NCBI GenBank assembly: GCA_038534295.1
Contig: JBCAXA010000001.1
Location: forward strand, 1,798,001-1,862,000
From: JBCAXA01 sp038534295
Lineage (GTDB): Bacteria > Pseudomonadota > Gammaproteobacteria > Steroidobacterales > Woeseiaceae
DNA length: 64,000 bases
Reading direction: 5' to 3'
The notes below the pieces were generated by a model. That model did no database searches, was not told where the DNA came from, and worked only from the letters and a program-made list of their open reading frames with translations. Position numbers and translations under genes: made by a program. Of the stretch, positions 22,771 through 32,139 are shown in pieces (position 1 is the stretch's first letter; each line of letters opens with the position of its first letter).

Positions 22771-23214
22771 ATGGTCTATCGAGCGGCAAAACCAGAAGAC
22801 GCGCCTGCCTGCCTTGTACTGCGCGGGAGGACCCGGCAGAACGCCGTCTCAGAAGAGCGTCTGCGTTCGATGGGCATTACAACAGAAACCTGGTCTGGCG
22901 GAATTCGCTCTGGCGCGTTGCCCGGTTTTGTTTGTTGCGTCGACGGGGAAATCGTCGGCTATTGTTTTGGGGATCGCGACACTGGGGAAATCGTCGTACT
23001 TGCGCTGCTACCGGATTTCGAAGGCCGTGGTATTGGACGCGAACTCCTCAGCCGTACCGTCCAGGCATTGGCCGACCTTGGACACACCCGTCTGTTTCTG
23101 GGCTGCTCAAAGTATCCGACCAGCAGGTCGTACGGCTTCTACCGGCACCTCGGTTGGCGATCGACCGGAAGCTACGACAACAACGGCGACGAGATCCTCG
23201 AGCTCAAAATCTGA
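22771..23214 (+). CDS. GNAT family N-acetyltransferase
   Basis: A 147-residue acetyltransferase of the GCN5 fold. Motif A is LALLPDFEGRGIGRELLSRTV (acetyl-CoA pyrophosphate loop EGRGIGR), followed by RLFLGCSKYPTSRSYGFYRHLGWR, the usual C-terminal 'FYRxLGW' signature. GGGGAG lies eight bases upstream of the ATG. It is isolated after the rtcB terminator. Substrate unknown; small-molecule or toxin detoxification is as likely as protein acetylation. Confidence 0.85.
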   Translation: MVYRAAKPEDAPACLVLRGRTRQNAVSEERLRSMGITTETWSGGIRSGALPGFVCCVDGEIVGYCFGDRDTGEIVVLALLPDFEGRGIGRELLSRTVQALADLGHTRLFLGCSKYPTSRSYGFYRHLGWRSTGSYDNNGDEILELKI

Positions 23215-23280
23215 ACAATTTCGCTGCGGCAGCGATCTAAAACCGTCGACGAAACTTCCGGCTTGGCGGATCATTCGCGT

Positions 23281-24552
23281 ATGGAAAAGGAACACCACGT
23301 CGTCATCGTGGGCGGCGGCTTTGGCGGGCTCGGCTGCGCCAAAGCACTACGTCGCGCCGGCGTTCGCGTTACGCTAATCGATCAGCGAAATCATCATCTT
23401 TTTCAACCGCTTCTGTACCAAGTGGCGACGACGATTTTGCCAACGTCGGAGATCGCTTGGCCGCTCAGGCGCCTTTTTCGCGGTCGGTCCGACGTAACGA
23501 CGCTGATGGCTGAGGTCACCGGCGTCGACCGAGCCGATAAACGGATTCGAATTGCCGACGGTTCGACGCTCGGCTTCGACTCACTCGTGCTCGCGACGGG
23601 AGCAACTCACTCGTATTTCGGCAACGACGACTGGGAGCAGCACGCCCCCGGGCTAAAGACCCTGGAGGACGCAACGACGATTCGCCGTCGCTTATTGTCC
23701 GCCTTCGAATACGCGGAACGCTGCGACGATCCCGCAAAGCAACAGGCCTTCCAGACCTTTGTGGTCATCGGCGCCGGTCCCACCGGTGTCGAGCTGGCCG
23801 GAATCATTGGCGATCTAGCTCGCCGCGTATTGCCGAGGGAGTTTCGACGTATCGATACGCGCGCCTCCCGGGTGCTGCTCGTTGAAGCCGGTCCGCGCGT
23901 TCTGGCGGCGTTTCCAGAGGCGCTGTCGGACTATGCCGAGCGCGCACTGACGAAACTCGGCGTCGAGGTACTAAAGGGCCAGCCGGTGACGCATTGCGAT
24001 AACGACGGCATCGTTATTGACGGCGAGCGCATCCATGCCGCCACCAAAATCTGGGCGGCCGGCGTCAAAGGCTCGGCGGCTGGTGGGTGGCTCGACGCTG
24101 GTACGGATCGCGCCGGCCGAGTAGTCGTGGAGCCCGATCTGTCGGTTCCCGGCAGTGCGGATATCTTCGTCATCGGTGACACCGCGGCGGTAACCGATGC
24201 CAGCGGCGAGCCGGTGCCAGGTATCGCCCCGGCCGCGAAGCAGCAGGGCGTCTATGTCGCGAACGTCATTCGCCGCCGCGTCGATGCGAAACCTGCGCCC
24301 AAGCCTTTCCGGTACCGACACGCAGGCAACCTGGCCACGATTGGGCCCAGCGCAGCCGTTGGCGATTTCGGTTGGCTTAAGATGAAAGGCTTCGTCGCTT
24401 GGTGGATCTGGGGCATCGCGCACATCTATTTTTTGATCGGTACGCGAAGCCGCATTGCCGTTGCCTATAGCTGGCTCTGGTCGTATCTCACCGGGCAGAA
24501 CAGCGCCCGGCTCATAACGCAGGGCCAGCTAGACGAGGAAAAGTCAGTTTGA
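23281..24552 (+). CDS. ndh: Type II NADH dehydrogenase (NDH-2)
   Basis: A 423-residue FAD-dependent pyridine nucleotide oxidoreductase. The FAD-binding motif GGGFGGLGCAKAL starts at ~residue 10, the quinone-side motif LFQPLLYQVATTILPTSEIAWPLR is the NDH-2 signature, the NADH motif is GAGPTGVELAG, and VIGDTAA closes the FAD site. The C-terminal ~50 residues (WWIWGIAHIYFLIG...AYSWLWSYL) are amphipathic and anchor the enzyme on the inner membrane. It oxidises NADH and reduces quinone without proton pumping. ATG at 23281 preferred to TTG at 23263. Its stop overlaps the next gene by 4 nt. Confidence 0.92.
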   Translation: MEKEHHVVIVGGGFGGLGCAKALRRAGVRVTLIDQRNHHLFQPLLYQVATTILPTSEIAWPLRRLFRGRSDVTTLMAEVTGVDRADKRIRIADGSTLGFDSLVLATGATHSYFGNDDWEQHAPGLKTLEDATTIRRRLLSAFEYAERCDDPAKQQAFQTFVVIGAGPTGVELAGIIGDLARRVLPREFRRIDTRASRVLLVEAGPRVLAAFPEALSDYAERALTKLGVEVLKGQPVTHCDNDGIVIDGERIHAATKIWAAGVKGSAAGGWLDAGTDRAGRVVVEPDLSVPGSADIFVIGDTAAVTDASGEPVPGIAPAAKQQGVYVANVIRRRVDAKPAPKPFRYRHAGNLATIGPSAAVGDFGWLKMKGFVAWWIWGIAHIYFLIGTRSRIAVAYSWLWSYLTGQNSARLITQGQLDEEKSV

Positions 24553-25292
24553 ATACGAAGGCCGTTACGCGATTACCCGCGTTTTTAATCGCGGCGTTGG
24601 CGCTCATTGTTGCGGGCTGTGCCAATGTCGCTTTCGACGAGTATGCCGCCGAGCAGCTAGCGGATAAGCCGGGCAGCCAGATTCTGGTGATCGGCGATTC
24701 GGTGATGCGGTGGCATCGAGATCGGCGCGCCTCGATCGGCGATGCGATTGGCGAAGGTCTGGGTGAGTGGGTCGTCAATCTCGCGGTACCCGGTGCACGC
24801 ATCAGCTTCCCGGAGCCGGATGCCATCGATGCTGGGCTCGACATTGCCACCCAGTATCGTCGCCGCGACTGGCGCTGGGTGGTCATCGTGGGTGGTGCTA
24901 ATGATCTCGCCGAGGAATGCGACTGCGAGCGCTGCGACAGCGTCATGGATCAGCTGATCTCAAGCGACGGCGCTACCGGTGAATATCCCGACCTGGTGCA
25001 GCGCATTGTCGCCGACGGATCACGTGTTGTCGTGCTCGGCTACTACCCGCCGCCGGCCGCTGGCGGGGACTTCGCGGCGTGCGAAGCTGAGCTGGACGAG
25101 CTCTCCAACCGAATCGAGCGACTGGCAAGTCGGGACGCCGATGTGATTTTCGTGCCGATGGCCGCCGTCATCGACCCGGATGTTGAGTCAGCCTACGACC
25201 GGGATCTCGTGCATCCGTCAGTGAGCAGCTCGCGTGCAATTGGCCTCCGAATCGCGGCCAAGATTACGTCGGCCGATCTCGAAGACATGTGA
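24549..25292 (+). CDS. SGNH/GDSL hydrolase lipoprotein
   Basis: A 247-residue lipoprotein starting with TTG (overlapping the ndh stop as TTGA). The lipobox is VAGC (Cys at ~residue 24). SGNH blocks: IGDSV (block I, nucleophile Ser), a Gly in VPGARIS (block II), GGANDL (block III, Asn) and DLVHPS (block V, Asp-His). It is therefore a probable periplasmic-face esterase or lipase anchored by acylation. The overlap with ndh indicates translational coupling but no metabolic link is apparent. Confidence 0.88.
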   Translation: MNTKAVTRLPAFLIAALALIVAGCANVAFDEYAAEQLADKPGSQILVIGDSVMRWHRDRRASIGDAIGEGLGEWVVNLAVPGARISFPEPDAIDAGLDIATQYRRRDWRWVVIVGGANDLAEECDCERCDSVMDQLISSDGATGEYPDLVQRIVADGSRVVVLGYYPPPAAGGDFAACEAELDELSNRIERLASRDADVIFVPMAAVIDPDVESAYDRDLVHPSVSSSRAIGLRIAAKITSADLEDM

Positions 25293-25305
25293 AAAGCCGA
25301 CTCAG

Positions 25306-26778
25306 CTAGGTTTTCTCCCAGGTTTTGCCGCCGTCGCTGCTGCGGTAGTAGAAGGCGTACTCATCGACCGCGTACAAATCCCCTGAGACTTCGAAGTGTC
25401 CAAGCGTCGTTGCATACTTCGGCGCAGGCCCGACGTCCTCCCAAGTTGCGCCACCGTCCACCGTTCTCAGCACTCGGCCCTTCAACAGTCCGTAGCCGGT
25501 TTGTACATCGGTGAAGTGCGGTACCCACATGTAGCGATCGTGCTCGGACCGTTCCCAGTTGTCGCCGAGGTCCGCGCTTTTCCATGGGTTGTTGAACAGC
25601 GCCTTGGTACACATACAGCGCAGCACACCATCGCCGCCCACACCAAATTTGAATATCGAGCCTGGGAATGTCCTGACGGTCGACGTACGGTCATCGAGGT
25701 CAGTAATCAGCAGTCCGTTGGTCGGCAGCGATGTGACCAGTTTGCTGTCGACGACAAACGACTGCGGAAAAATCGGCACGCCCGTCCAAAACGAGAACTC
25801 CAACTCGTTGGACGACAGTTGCTGCCACGTACCGTCGTCGAGCGTCGTCTCGAAAACACTCAGTTCATCTTCATTGCTCACCGTGGCGAATATCCGTCCG
25901 TCGTGAACGTTCAACGCCGCAATGTTCAGGTACGGAAAACCATCGCCAAAGTCGGTCCAGTTGCGTCCGGCATCGCGTGACACCCTCAACCGACCGTTTT
26001 CGCCGCCTACGAGCCAGATGCCGGGTTCGACCTCGACTACCGACTCGACCGCGCCTTGCATTCCAGTGTCGTAAACCACCATGACCTTGCCTGGCTCCCA
26101 GCGCTTAACCATGCCGAGCAGCGTGCCGAACAGAATGCTGCCATCGTCCATCGATGATGGTTTCAAAAGGCCGAGCGAGCGCGTGCGGTCACGCTCGTAC
26201 ATTGCCTGCAGCGCTTCGCCACGAGCAGGCTCGTCGACCCAGCCGAGGTAAGGAGGCGCGACCGCGCTTGCCTGAATATTGGGGTAGTAGTTGGCAATGT
26301 ATGCGGGGATCCACGGCGTCATCGTATCGCCACGAGTCATCGCAACTTTGCGCGCACCTTGCGTCGAATAGACGACGTGACCAAGATCGGTGGTTCGTCC
26401 CGCCGCCACATCGAAATCGCCAAATTTCTCGTTGATCGTAATTGTGGAGCTGATACACATCGCGCCACATTGCTCGGAATGCAGTTTCTCGAGGCGGTAC
26501 CGGCCTGGCGGCAAGCTGCCGAAGTAGACGGCGCTCCGTGCATTGCCTTTTCGCGACAGGCTTATTTGGAACTCGCCGGGTTGCTCAACGCCAACTTCGC
26601 GCACCGACAGCGTGTTCCAGTATTTGAAGAACCCGGTGCTCAGCGAATTCGAGCTCAGTCGCATGATGACAAGCCCGTTTTCCGGCTCCAGCTCGTCGAG
26701 TTCGAAGACGGTAGCCGGCGTTGCACAGCCGGCGATCAATGCGGCCAGCGCCGCAACGACTAGAGTGCGTCTCAACAT
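25306..26778 (-). CDS. Lipoprotein with BNR/Asp-box beta-propeller
   Basis: A 490-residue lipoprotein: lipobox IAGC (Cys at ~residue 18), an N-terminal ~110-residue beta-sandwich (LEPENGLVIMRLSS...PPGRYRLEKLHSEQC), then a sialidase-like propeller with repeated Asp-boxes (SRDAGRNWTDF, SADLGDNWE, TVDGGATWEDV, SSDGGKTWE). Such YCF48/VPS10-like propellers usually mediate protein interactions; no catalytic sialidase Arg triad is evident. ATG at 26778 has GGGGAA seven bases upstream. Convergent with the SGNH gene. Confidence 0.8.
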   Translation of the reverse strand: MLRRTLVVAALAALIAGCATPATVFELDELEPENGLVIMRLSSNSLSTGFFKYWNTLSVREVGVEQPGEFQISLSRKGNARSAVYFGSLPPGRYRLEKLHSEQCGAMCISSTITINEKFGDFDVAAGRTTDLGHVVYSTQGARKVAMTRGDTMTPWIPAYIANYYPNIQASAVAPPYLGWVDEPARGEALQAMYERDRTRSLGLLKPSSMDDGSILFGTLLGMVKRWEPGKVMVVYDTGMQGAVESVVEVEPGIWLVGGENGRLRVSRDAGRNWTDFGDGFPYLNIAALNVHDGRIFATVSNEDELSVFETTLDDGTWQQLSSNELEFSFWTGVPIFPQSFVVDSKLVTSLPTNGLLITDLDDRTSTVRTFPGSIFKFGVGGDGVLRCMCTKALFNNPWKSADLGDNWERSEHDRYMWVPHFTDVQTGYGLLKGRVLRTVDGGATWEDVGPAPKYATTLGHFEVSGDLYAVDEYAFYYRSSDGGKTWEKT

Positions 26779-26987
26779 GATGCTTCCCCGCAATGGAAAC
26801 GACGAACGAAATCCCCAACCGCGCCGGTATGTTCCGGACTACGGCTTCCGGCAAGCCGGCGTCATCCCCATTCTCGATTGGAGACTACGCAACGGCAAAC
26901 GCTGACTTCACAGTTTTTCGTTCGGATTACAGCTTCCGGGCCAACGATGTTTGTCTTGTTTTCGGTTGGTCCTTCAACGTTCGCGGT

Positions 26988-27422
26988 CTAGTAAGAAACC
27001 GCGATGTAGCTTTCCAGCTGCTCAATGGTGAACTGTTGTTCGGCGATGACGACTTTGACGAGGTCACGTAGCGACAGTACGCCGACGACCTTTTCGTCCT
27101 CGACAACAGGCATATGCCGGAAGTTGCCGTTCATCATGATGGCCATGCATTCTTCGACCTGCTGTGATTTGCGCGCGCAGATCACCTTCTTGGTCATGAT
27201 GTCCTCGACCAACGTTTCTTTCGACGAACGATCTTCGAGGATGACTTTGCGGGCGTAGTCGCGCTCACTGATGATGCCGAGCAGCTCATCGCCTTCCATA
27301 ACCGGTAGCGCCCCGATGCCCTTTTCAGCCATCGCCTTGATTGCGTCTAAGACAGAGGCTTTCGGCCCAATAGACCACACTTGAGCGCCTTTCTTTTCGA
27401 GCAGGGTTCTGATCGATTTCAC
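26988..27422 (-). CDS. CBS-pair protein
   Basis: A 144-residue protein consisting of two CBS motifs (VLDAIKAMAEKGIGALPVMEGDELLGIISERDY and VEECMAIMMNGNFRHMPVVEDEKVVGVLSLRDLV). Stand-alone CBS pairs bind adenosine nucleotides and act as energy or redox sensors. I take the GTG at 27422 because GGAGG lies eight bases upstream and the first CBS follows at the usual distance; the open frame extends 59 codons further without family resemblance. Expression unit appears monocistronic. Confidence 0.88.
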   Translation of the reverse strand: MKSIRTLLEKKGAQVWSIGPKASVLDAIKAMAEKGIGALPVMEGDELLGIISERDYARKVILEDRSSKETLVEDIMTKKVICARKSQQVEECMAIMMNGNFRHMPVVEDEKVVGVLSLRDLVKVVIAEQQFTIEQLESYIAVSY

Positions 27423-27800
27423 GGTCGTGTCCTCCACTGTGCCTCGGACGGCCCTGGGGCGCCGCATGGCTTGCTTGCCCCGTTTTCTGAACAAGATACT
27501 GCGCCGCCGCTGCAACGGCAATCGCACGATTACGCAGGCAGGGTCGAAACGGCGGCTGAGGACGCGAACATCAAAGCTTGTCTGAATTTTGATTAGCAAA
27601 AGGCTCGATTGCCGCGTCGCACAATGGAGTGTGCGGAGAAAATCATCGGTGATCGGAGCGAATGTCGGCTGGCAAACCCGCGTTCCAACTTAGATCGAGT
27701 CGCCGTCCGCCAACATTGCGACCCCAGCCGTTGCCAGTCGCCGGTTGATTGGCGACTATCCGATCTCCTGAAGGGAATCTTCCGGCTCGCGGGGCGATAC
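27423..27800. other. Intergenic region between divergent genes
   Basis: A stretch of ~380 nt between the CBS gene and the BamA-like gene. An open frame continues upstream of 27801 to 27609 but lacks a signal peptide and ribosome site. No RNA, repeat or operator recognised. Confidence 0.5.
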
Positions 27801-29426
27801 ATGCGCAAACACCTGGGATCGTTTGCCTGCCTTATTGCGGTTTTTGCTGGCAACGTCAGTGCCGAGAGCGCCGAGCCAACCGTATTCGAGAAGCTCGAAG
27901 CGCAAGGCGCGCGTATCGGCTCGATTCGCATCGTCCGCCGCCAGATCTTCGATAACAGCAAACCGAAGGAGAGCGGTTGGCTGTACCGCGTCGCCAATCG
28001 AACCAATGCGCTGACGCGTGAAGGGGTCATCGCCAGCCAGCTTCTTTTCGCCGAAGGCGATCCGATTTCGGCACAGGCGATTGAAGAAACCGAGCGCGTA
28101 CTGCGAAGCAACAAATATCTGTACGCCGTCGACATAAGCGCCTCCCCGCAAGGCGATGGCATCGTTGATTTGACCATCACGACGCGTGACAACTGGACGC
28201 TGTTTCCACAGATCGGCTTCACCCAAAAAGGCGGCCAGACCGAATTCCTACTGGGCGTGCAAGAGAGCAACCTAGCCGGAACCGGCGCAGAGCTCACGCT
28301 CAGTATCGAAGATGACGGCGACCGAGAGTCATCGACGATTCGTTACGGTAACCGCAATTTTCTGGGGACATGGTGGCGTTTCGAAGCGGGATTTCGCGAC
28401 AGCGACGACGGCGATGGCCAGCGCCTGCGTCTTTTTCAGCCGTTCTACTCACTGGACAGCCGATGGAGCGGTGGACTCGATATTACGACTGTCGAACAGG
28501 AAGAGCCGCTGTTCAGTTTCGGCGATGAGGTCGCCGAATATCGGCGCGATCAAACCGATGCCCAAGCGTGGTACGGCTGGTCAAGCGGTCTGGTCGATGG
28601 CTGGTCGCGACGCTGGATGGTCGGCGTTGCATTCAACGACGATACATTCGAGCCGGTATTCGAGCCCAATCGGCTGGTCGTCGTGCCCGAGGATCGCGAA
28701 CTGCGCTACCCGTTTGTTCGTTTCGAAGCCATTCAAGATCGTTTTGTCACCGCGACGAACTTCACGCGCATAGCCATTACCGAAGATGTTTTCGTCGGCA
28801 CCTTTTACTCGGCCACATTGGGTTGGTTTGGACAATCCACTGGCTCGGATCGCGATGGCGCTATTTTCGATTTAAGGGCCGCAAGCAGCGCCGGCGATCC
28901 AACAAAGGCGCTCGCCTCTTGGCGCGTTGGCGCGGCTGGCCGAGTCGAGGGCGGCGATCTTCGCAACGGTCGCTTTGAGTTCTCGGGAAGCTATGTTCGC
29001 AAGCAAACCGAGCGCGCGTCGTGGTATGCCGCGATTGAGTCCACGGTCGCGCACGAGCCGGACCTGGACAACCCCGTGCTGCTTGGCGGATTAACCGGCT
29101 TGCGCGGCTATGAGCGCGGCTATGGCAACGGCGATGCGCGCGTCGTGGCGACACTCGAACAACGTCTGATCACCGATTGGTACCCATGGCGTCTGTTTCG
29201 TGTCGGCGGTGCCGCGTTTGTAGATGCTGGCTACGTTTGGGGCGATGACATCACCGGCAACACCGTGGATCGAGTCCTGACCAATGTTGGCGTCGGTATT
29301 CGGCTGATGAGTACGCGAGCGGCCAGCAACCGCATGGTCCACATCGATTTCGCCGTGCCACTCAACACGGACGATACCGTCGACGACGACTTTCAAATTT
29401 CGATCCAAGGCAAACGCGGCTTCTAA
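27801..29426 (+). CDS. BamA/TamA-like outer-membrane protein (Omp85 superfamily)
   Basis: A 541-residue exported protein. Signal peptide ends ~...VFAGNVSA|ESAEP. One POTRA-like domain is visible (NALTREGVIASQLLFAEGDPISAQAIEETERVLRSNKYLYAVDI...VDLTITTRDNWTL), followed by a surface-antigen/D15-type beta-barrel with LLGGLTGLRGYERGYGNGDARVVATLEQRL, which carries the conserved L-R-G-Y/F (VRGF/Y) lid-lock motif. Smaller than BamA (one POTRA, not five). Likely role: insertion or translocation of surface proteins or lipids. ATG at 27801 chosen for the signal peptide. Confidence 0.85.
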   Translation: MRKHLGSFACLIAVFAGNVSAESAEPTVFEKLEAQGARIGSIRIVRRQIFDNSKPKESGWLYRVANRTNALTREGVIASQLLFAEGDPISAQAIEETERVLRSNKYLYAVDISASPQGDGIVDLTITTRDNWTLFPQIGFTQKGGQTEFLLGVQESNLAGTGAELTLSIEDDGDRESSTIRYGNRNFLGTWWRFEAGFRDSDDGDGQRLRLFQPFYSLDSRWSGGLDITTVEQEEPLFSFGDEVAEYRRDQTDAQAWYGWSSGLVDGWSRRWMVGVAFNDDTFEPVFEPNRLVVVPEDRELRYPFVRFEAIQDRFVTATNFTRIAITEDVFVGTFYSATLGWFGQSTGSDRDGAIFDLRAASSAGDPTKALASWRVGAAGRVEGGDLRNGRFEFSGSYVRKQTERASWYAAIESTVAHEPDLDNPVLLGGLTGLRGYERGYGNGDARVVATLEQRLITDWYPWRLFRVGGAAFVDAGYVWGDDITGNTVDRVLTNVGVGIRLMSTRAASNRMVHIDFAVPLNTDDTVDDDFQISIQGKRGF

Positions 29427-29714
29427 GCGAACGCTTTGCCCCGGTCATATTAGGCTGGCGGCTCGAATTTCACATAACTCCAGGCCTTCGCGATAGCCCC
29501 AGTGCAATCGCCAAGCCGCCCGATACGTGAGCTTTTCGACACGGTGCGAGGCGCTAAACCGCCAAATCCCAAGATATGTTCAGTGATTGGCCCGCAATTA
29601 AAGAAAAAGCAGAAAAACTTAAGCTTTCCGATAAGACTATTTCGGGTGCCCCGCACACAGTCGATCGTGGTCAAGAACGAGCCGTCCTGGACGGCGCATC
29701 TGGGGAGAGATGCT

Positions 29715-30929
29715 ATGACGACGATTTCCTTACGACTGAGTATCGCGGCGGCGGCCTTTGTTTCGCTGGGCGCCTGCGGCGGCGGTGGCGGCGACGATGC
29801 TCCGCCCCTGCCGCCGCCGCCACCACCACCGCCACCGGCGGCCGTGCAGGAGGGCGCTTTCAAAGATGCGAACGTGTCTGGCCTGTCCTACGAGTCCGGC
29901 CAGCAATCGGGCGTCACCAATGCGGTCGGTCGCTATACGTGTGAAACGGGCAACACCGTGACGTTTTCGGTCGGTGCGGTCGAACTCGGTTCGACCGAAT
30001 GCACGACGCTGGCATCGCCGCCAGCGCTTGTCGGCAACGGCCAGATCGACGACCCAGCCGCGGCCAACATGGCGCGATTCCTGTTAATGCTCGATACCGA
30101 CCAGGACAATAGGAACGGGCTAAACATCTCCGAAGGTCTGCAGGTGGTCGCCGACAGTTGGCCGGCAATCGATTTCGCCGCTGCCGACTTTGATGCCGAG
30201 GTCACGGTACCGATTTCCGACATCATGTCGGTTGAAGAGCGTATGGCATTCTTGCCGGGCGAGGCGTTCGCGATCGATCACCTGCGCGATACGCTGTCTT
30301 GCGCGTATTCCGGTGCCTTCGTCGGTACGACGGCCGGCGACAGGGTGACGAACGTTACCTTGAACGTCGGTCGCGGACTCTTCTTCCGCGATGCCGACGA
30401 CCTGAATTGGGCCGCTTACGATCCAGAGAACGGGACGAGAACCACCGTTGCAACGTACGAAGTGTCCGCTCCGCCGACCTTCGATACGTCCACCTCCGAC
30501 CCCAATGTACAAGTGACGGGAACGTTCGACACGCCCAACTCGATCTCCGGTACTTGGAATCTGCCGCTCGAGAGCTTGAGTGGCACGTACAGTGTGAATC
30601 GGCTCGGTAGCGATACCGCAGAATCCCGACTCAACGGTCAATTTACGACGACCGATGGCGGAAGTGGCGTCTTAGTACTCGATATCACAGGCGACGCTAT
30701 TGCCGGTGAGGCTTTCGAAGTGTTTGAAGGTGTCTTGTACACCATTACAGGCAGCATCGACGGCGACGCCGTCGAACTCACGGCAGTCGGTGGTGGCGAG
30801 ACCATTACGGGAACCGGTACGGTCACGCGTCGCGATCAGTTCGGGCTGCCTCGGGATATATTTGGCGATCTCGACGTTGGCGGTGGCGTCACCGGAGGCT
30901 TCTTCGGGCGCGGCTGCAAGTTGAACTGA
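29715..30929 (+). CDS. Proline-linker lipoprotein of unknown function
   Basis: A 404-residue predicted lipoprotein: signal SIAAAAFVSLGAC with lipobox Cys, then Gly-rich and a run of ten prolines (residues ~32-41) as a flexible linker. The remainder starts with a carboxypeptidase-like/'VSGLSYES...TNAVGRYTCETGNTVTFSVGAVELG' domain, a pattern common in gammaproteobacterial surface lipoproteins, and continues as Thr/Gly/Asp-rich beta structure. No enzymatic motif. GGGGAGAG lies seven bases before the ATG. The proline tract is encoded by a CCGCC/CCACC repeat that could be length-variable. Confidence 0.75.
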   Translation: MTTISLRLSIAAAAFVSLGACGGGGGDDAPPLPPPPPPPPPAAVQEGAFKDANVSGLSYESGQQSGVTNAVGRYTCETGNTVTFSVGAVELGSTECTTLASPPALVGNGQIDDPAAANMARFLLMLDTDQDNRNGLNISEGLQVVADSWPAIDFAAADFDAEVTVPISDIMSVEERMAFLPGEAFAIDHLRDTLSCAYSGAFVGTTAGDRVTNVTLNVGRGLFFRDADDLNWAAYDPENGTRTTVATYEVSAPPTFDTSTSDPNVQVTGTFDTPNSISGTWNLPLESLSGTYSVNRLGSDTAESRLNGQFTTTDGGSGVLVLDITGDAIAGEAFEVFEGVLYTITGSIDGDAVELTAVGGGETITGTGTVTRRDQFGLPRDIFGDLDVGGGVTGGFFGRGCKLN

Positions 30930-31117
30930 TTCTGCTATGGCCCGGCGGACGAGTTTTGGCCGCCGGGTCTCTCAGACTGAGGCGACCACTGCTTCGCTGA
31001 GCAACATCGCCAAGAATTGTGAACGCGGTGAGGTTGGGTATGATCGGTACACGCGTGCAATAGGGCAGAAGATATGCGGTCGGCAATCGCCCAGGCGAAG
31101 GCGAAGGCAGCTCAATC

Positions 31118-31525
31118 GTGAACTTTGGGGGCATTGCCTTCGTCGTCATCATCGTCGCCTTCATTGGCTTCGAAATGCACGCAGCCAGCCGCAACAGCTA
31201 TCGCATGGAGCCGGAGCACGTCTTCGGCCAGTTTGCGTCCGCGGACCGTGCCGTGTCCGAATGCAAGACACCGCAGCTCGATCGCCTCGCTAAATTCAAG
31301 CGTAACTACGGGTACGCACGAAACCGAGCCTACGCCGCGCTCGCTGCGAAGAACCCTGAGGCGTCGCCGCAGGAAGTCGACGATATGGTGACGGTGGCCC
31401 AGCAGGTCGTTCACCGCGAGGTCGATGCGCTGATCGCCGAGAAGGGCTGCGAAGATATAGAAGTCTGGAAGCTGCTCAAGCGCTTCGAAAACCTCGCGCG
31501 CCTGAATCTCCCCATCGCCGACTAG
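31118..31525 (+). CDS. Hypothetical membrane-anchored protein
   Basis: A 135-residue protein with GTG start, one N-terminal transmembrane segment (FGGIAFVVIIVAFIGFEMHA) and a soluble helical domain containing two cysteines. No family recognised. Composition and uninterrupted frame support a real gene; the ribosome site (AAGG ~12 nt upstream) is weak. Confidence 0.55.
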   Translation: MNFGGIAFVVIIVAFIGFEMHAASRNSYRMEPEHVFGQFASADRAVSECKTPQLDRLAKFKRNYGYARNRAYAALAAKNPEASPQEVDDMVTVAQQVVHREVDALIAEKGCEDIEVWKLLKRFENLARLNLPIAD

Positions 31526-31668
31526 ATCTCTCGCAAGGCGCGTATCCCCGGGCAGGCTTCGCCCTTTTCACGCATTGCACTTGGCAGATAGGCCTCAAAC
31601 TGAGTAGCCTTGGAAAATGACAGCGCTGCCATTTCGCTGCCGAAGCTGCCGATAAAGAGAACAAAGCT

Positions 31669-32058
31669 ATGTCCACGAACGATTATCCACAGCTCGACGC
31701 CATGGGAATTCGCAACCCGCGGCAAATCACCCGGTACCACGTAAACGGCGTGTCAAACCACGATATCTTGCGAATCATCTACAAGCGCAACGAAGGCTCG
31801 TTCTTGCCGGCGACGCGAACCTACTGGTTCCCGCGAGTGCAAAAAACGATGGCCGCCGGTGGGGACAGCAAGAGGCAGCAGACGGTCCTCGAGAGCCATC
31901 CGGACCTGCAAAAGGCATTGGACGATCTCGACCGACTGCTCGAGAACAAGAAGCAGAAAGATTCCGTTGCCGAAACCGTTCTCGAGGAGCTGAAGTCGCT
32001 GGAAGACGAAGTCGCCATGCGATCGGCGTGCATTCGCGATCTCGTCAAGCAACTGTAA
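31669..32058 (+). CDS. DUF3461 family protein
   Basis: A 129-residue cytosolic protein. The N-terminal block YPQLDAMGIRNPRQITRYHVNGVSNHDILRIIYKRNEGSFLP is the conserved start of DUF3461; the rest is a coiled-coil-like helix (LQKALDDLDRLLENKKQKDSVAETVLEELKSLE). Found in many gammaproteobacteria; function unknown. Free-standing gene. Confidence 0.85.
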   Translation: MSTNDYPQLDAMGIRNPRQITRYHVNGVSNHDILRIIYKRNEGSFLPATRTYWFPRVQKTMAAGGDSKRQQTVLESHPDLQKALDDLDRLLENKKQKDSVAETVLEELKSLEDEVAMRSACIRDLVKQL

Positions 32059-32139
32059 GCGCGACGAATCTGCCGACCCGAACCGGGCGATGCAGTTTGA
32101 GTTAGACCAGCACGCAGCAAGATCCTGCCCATTGTCTCG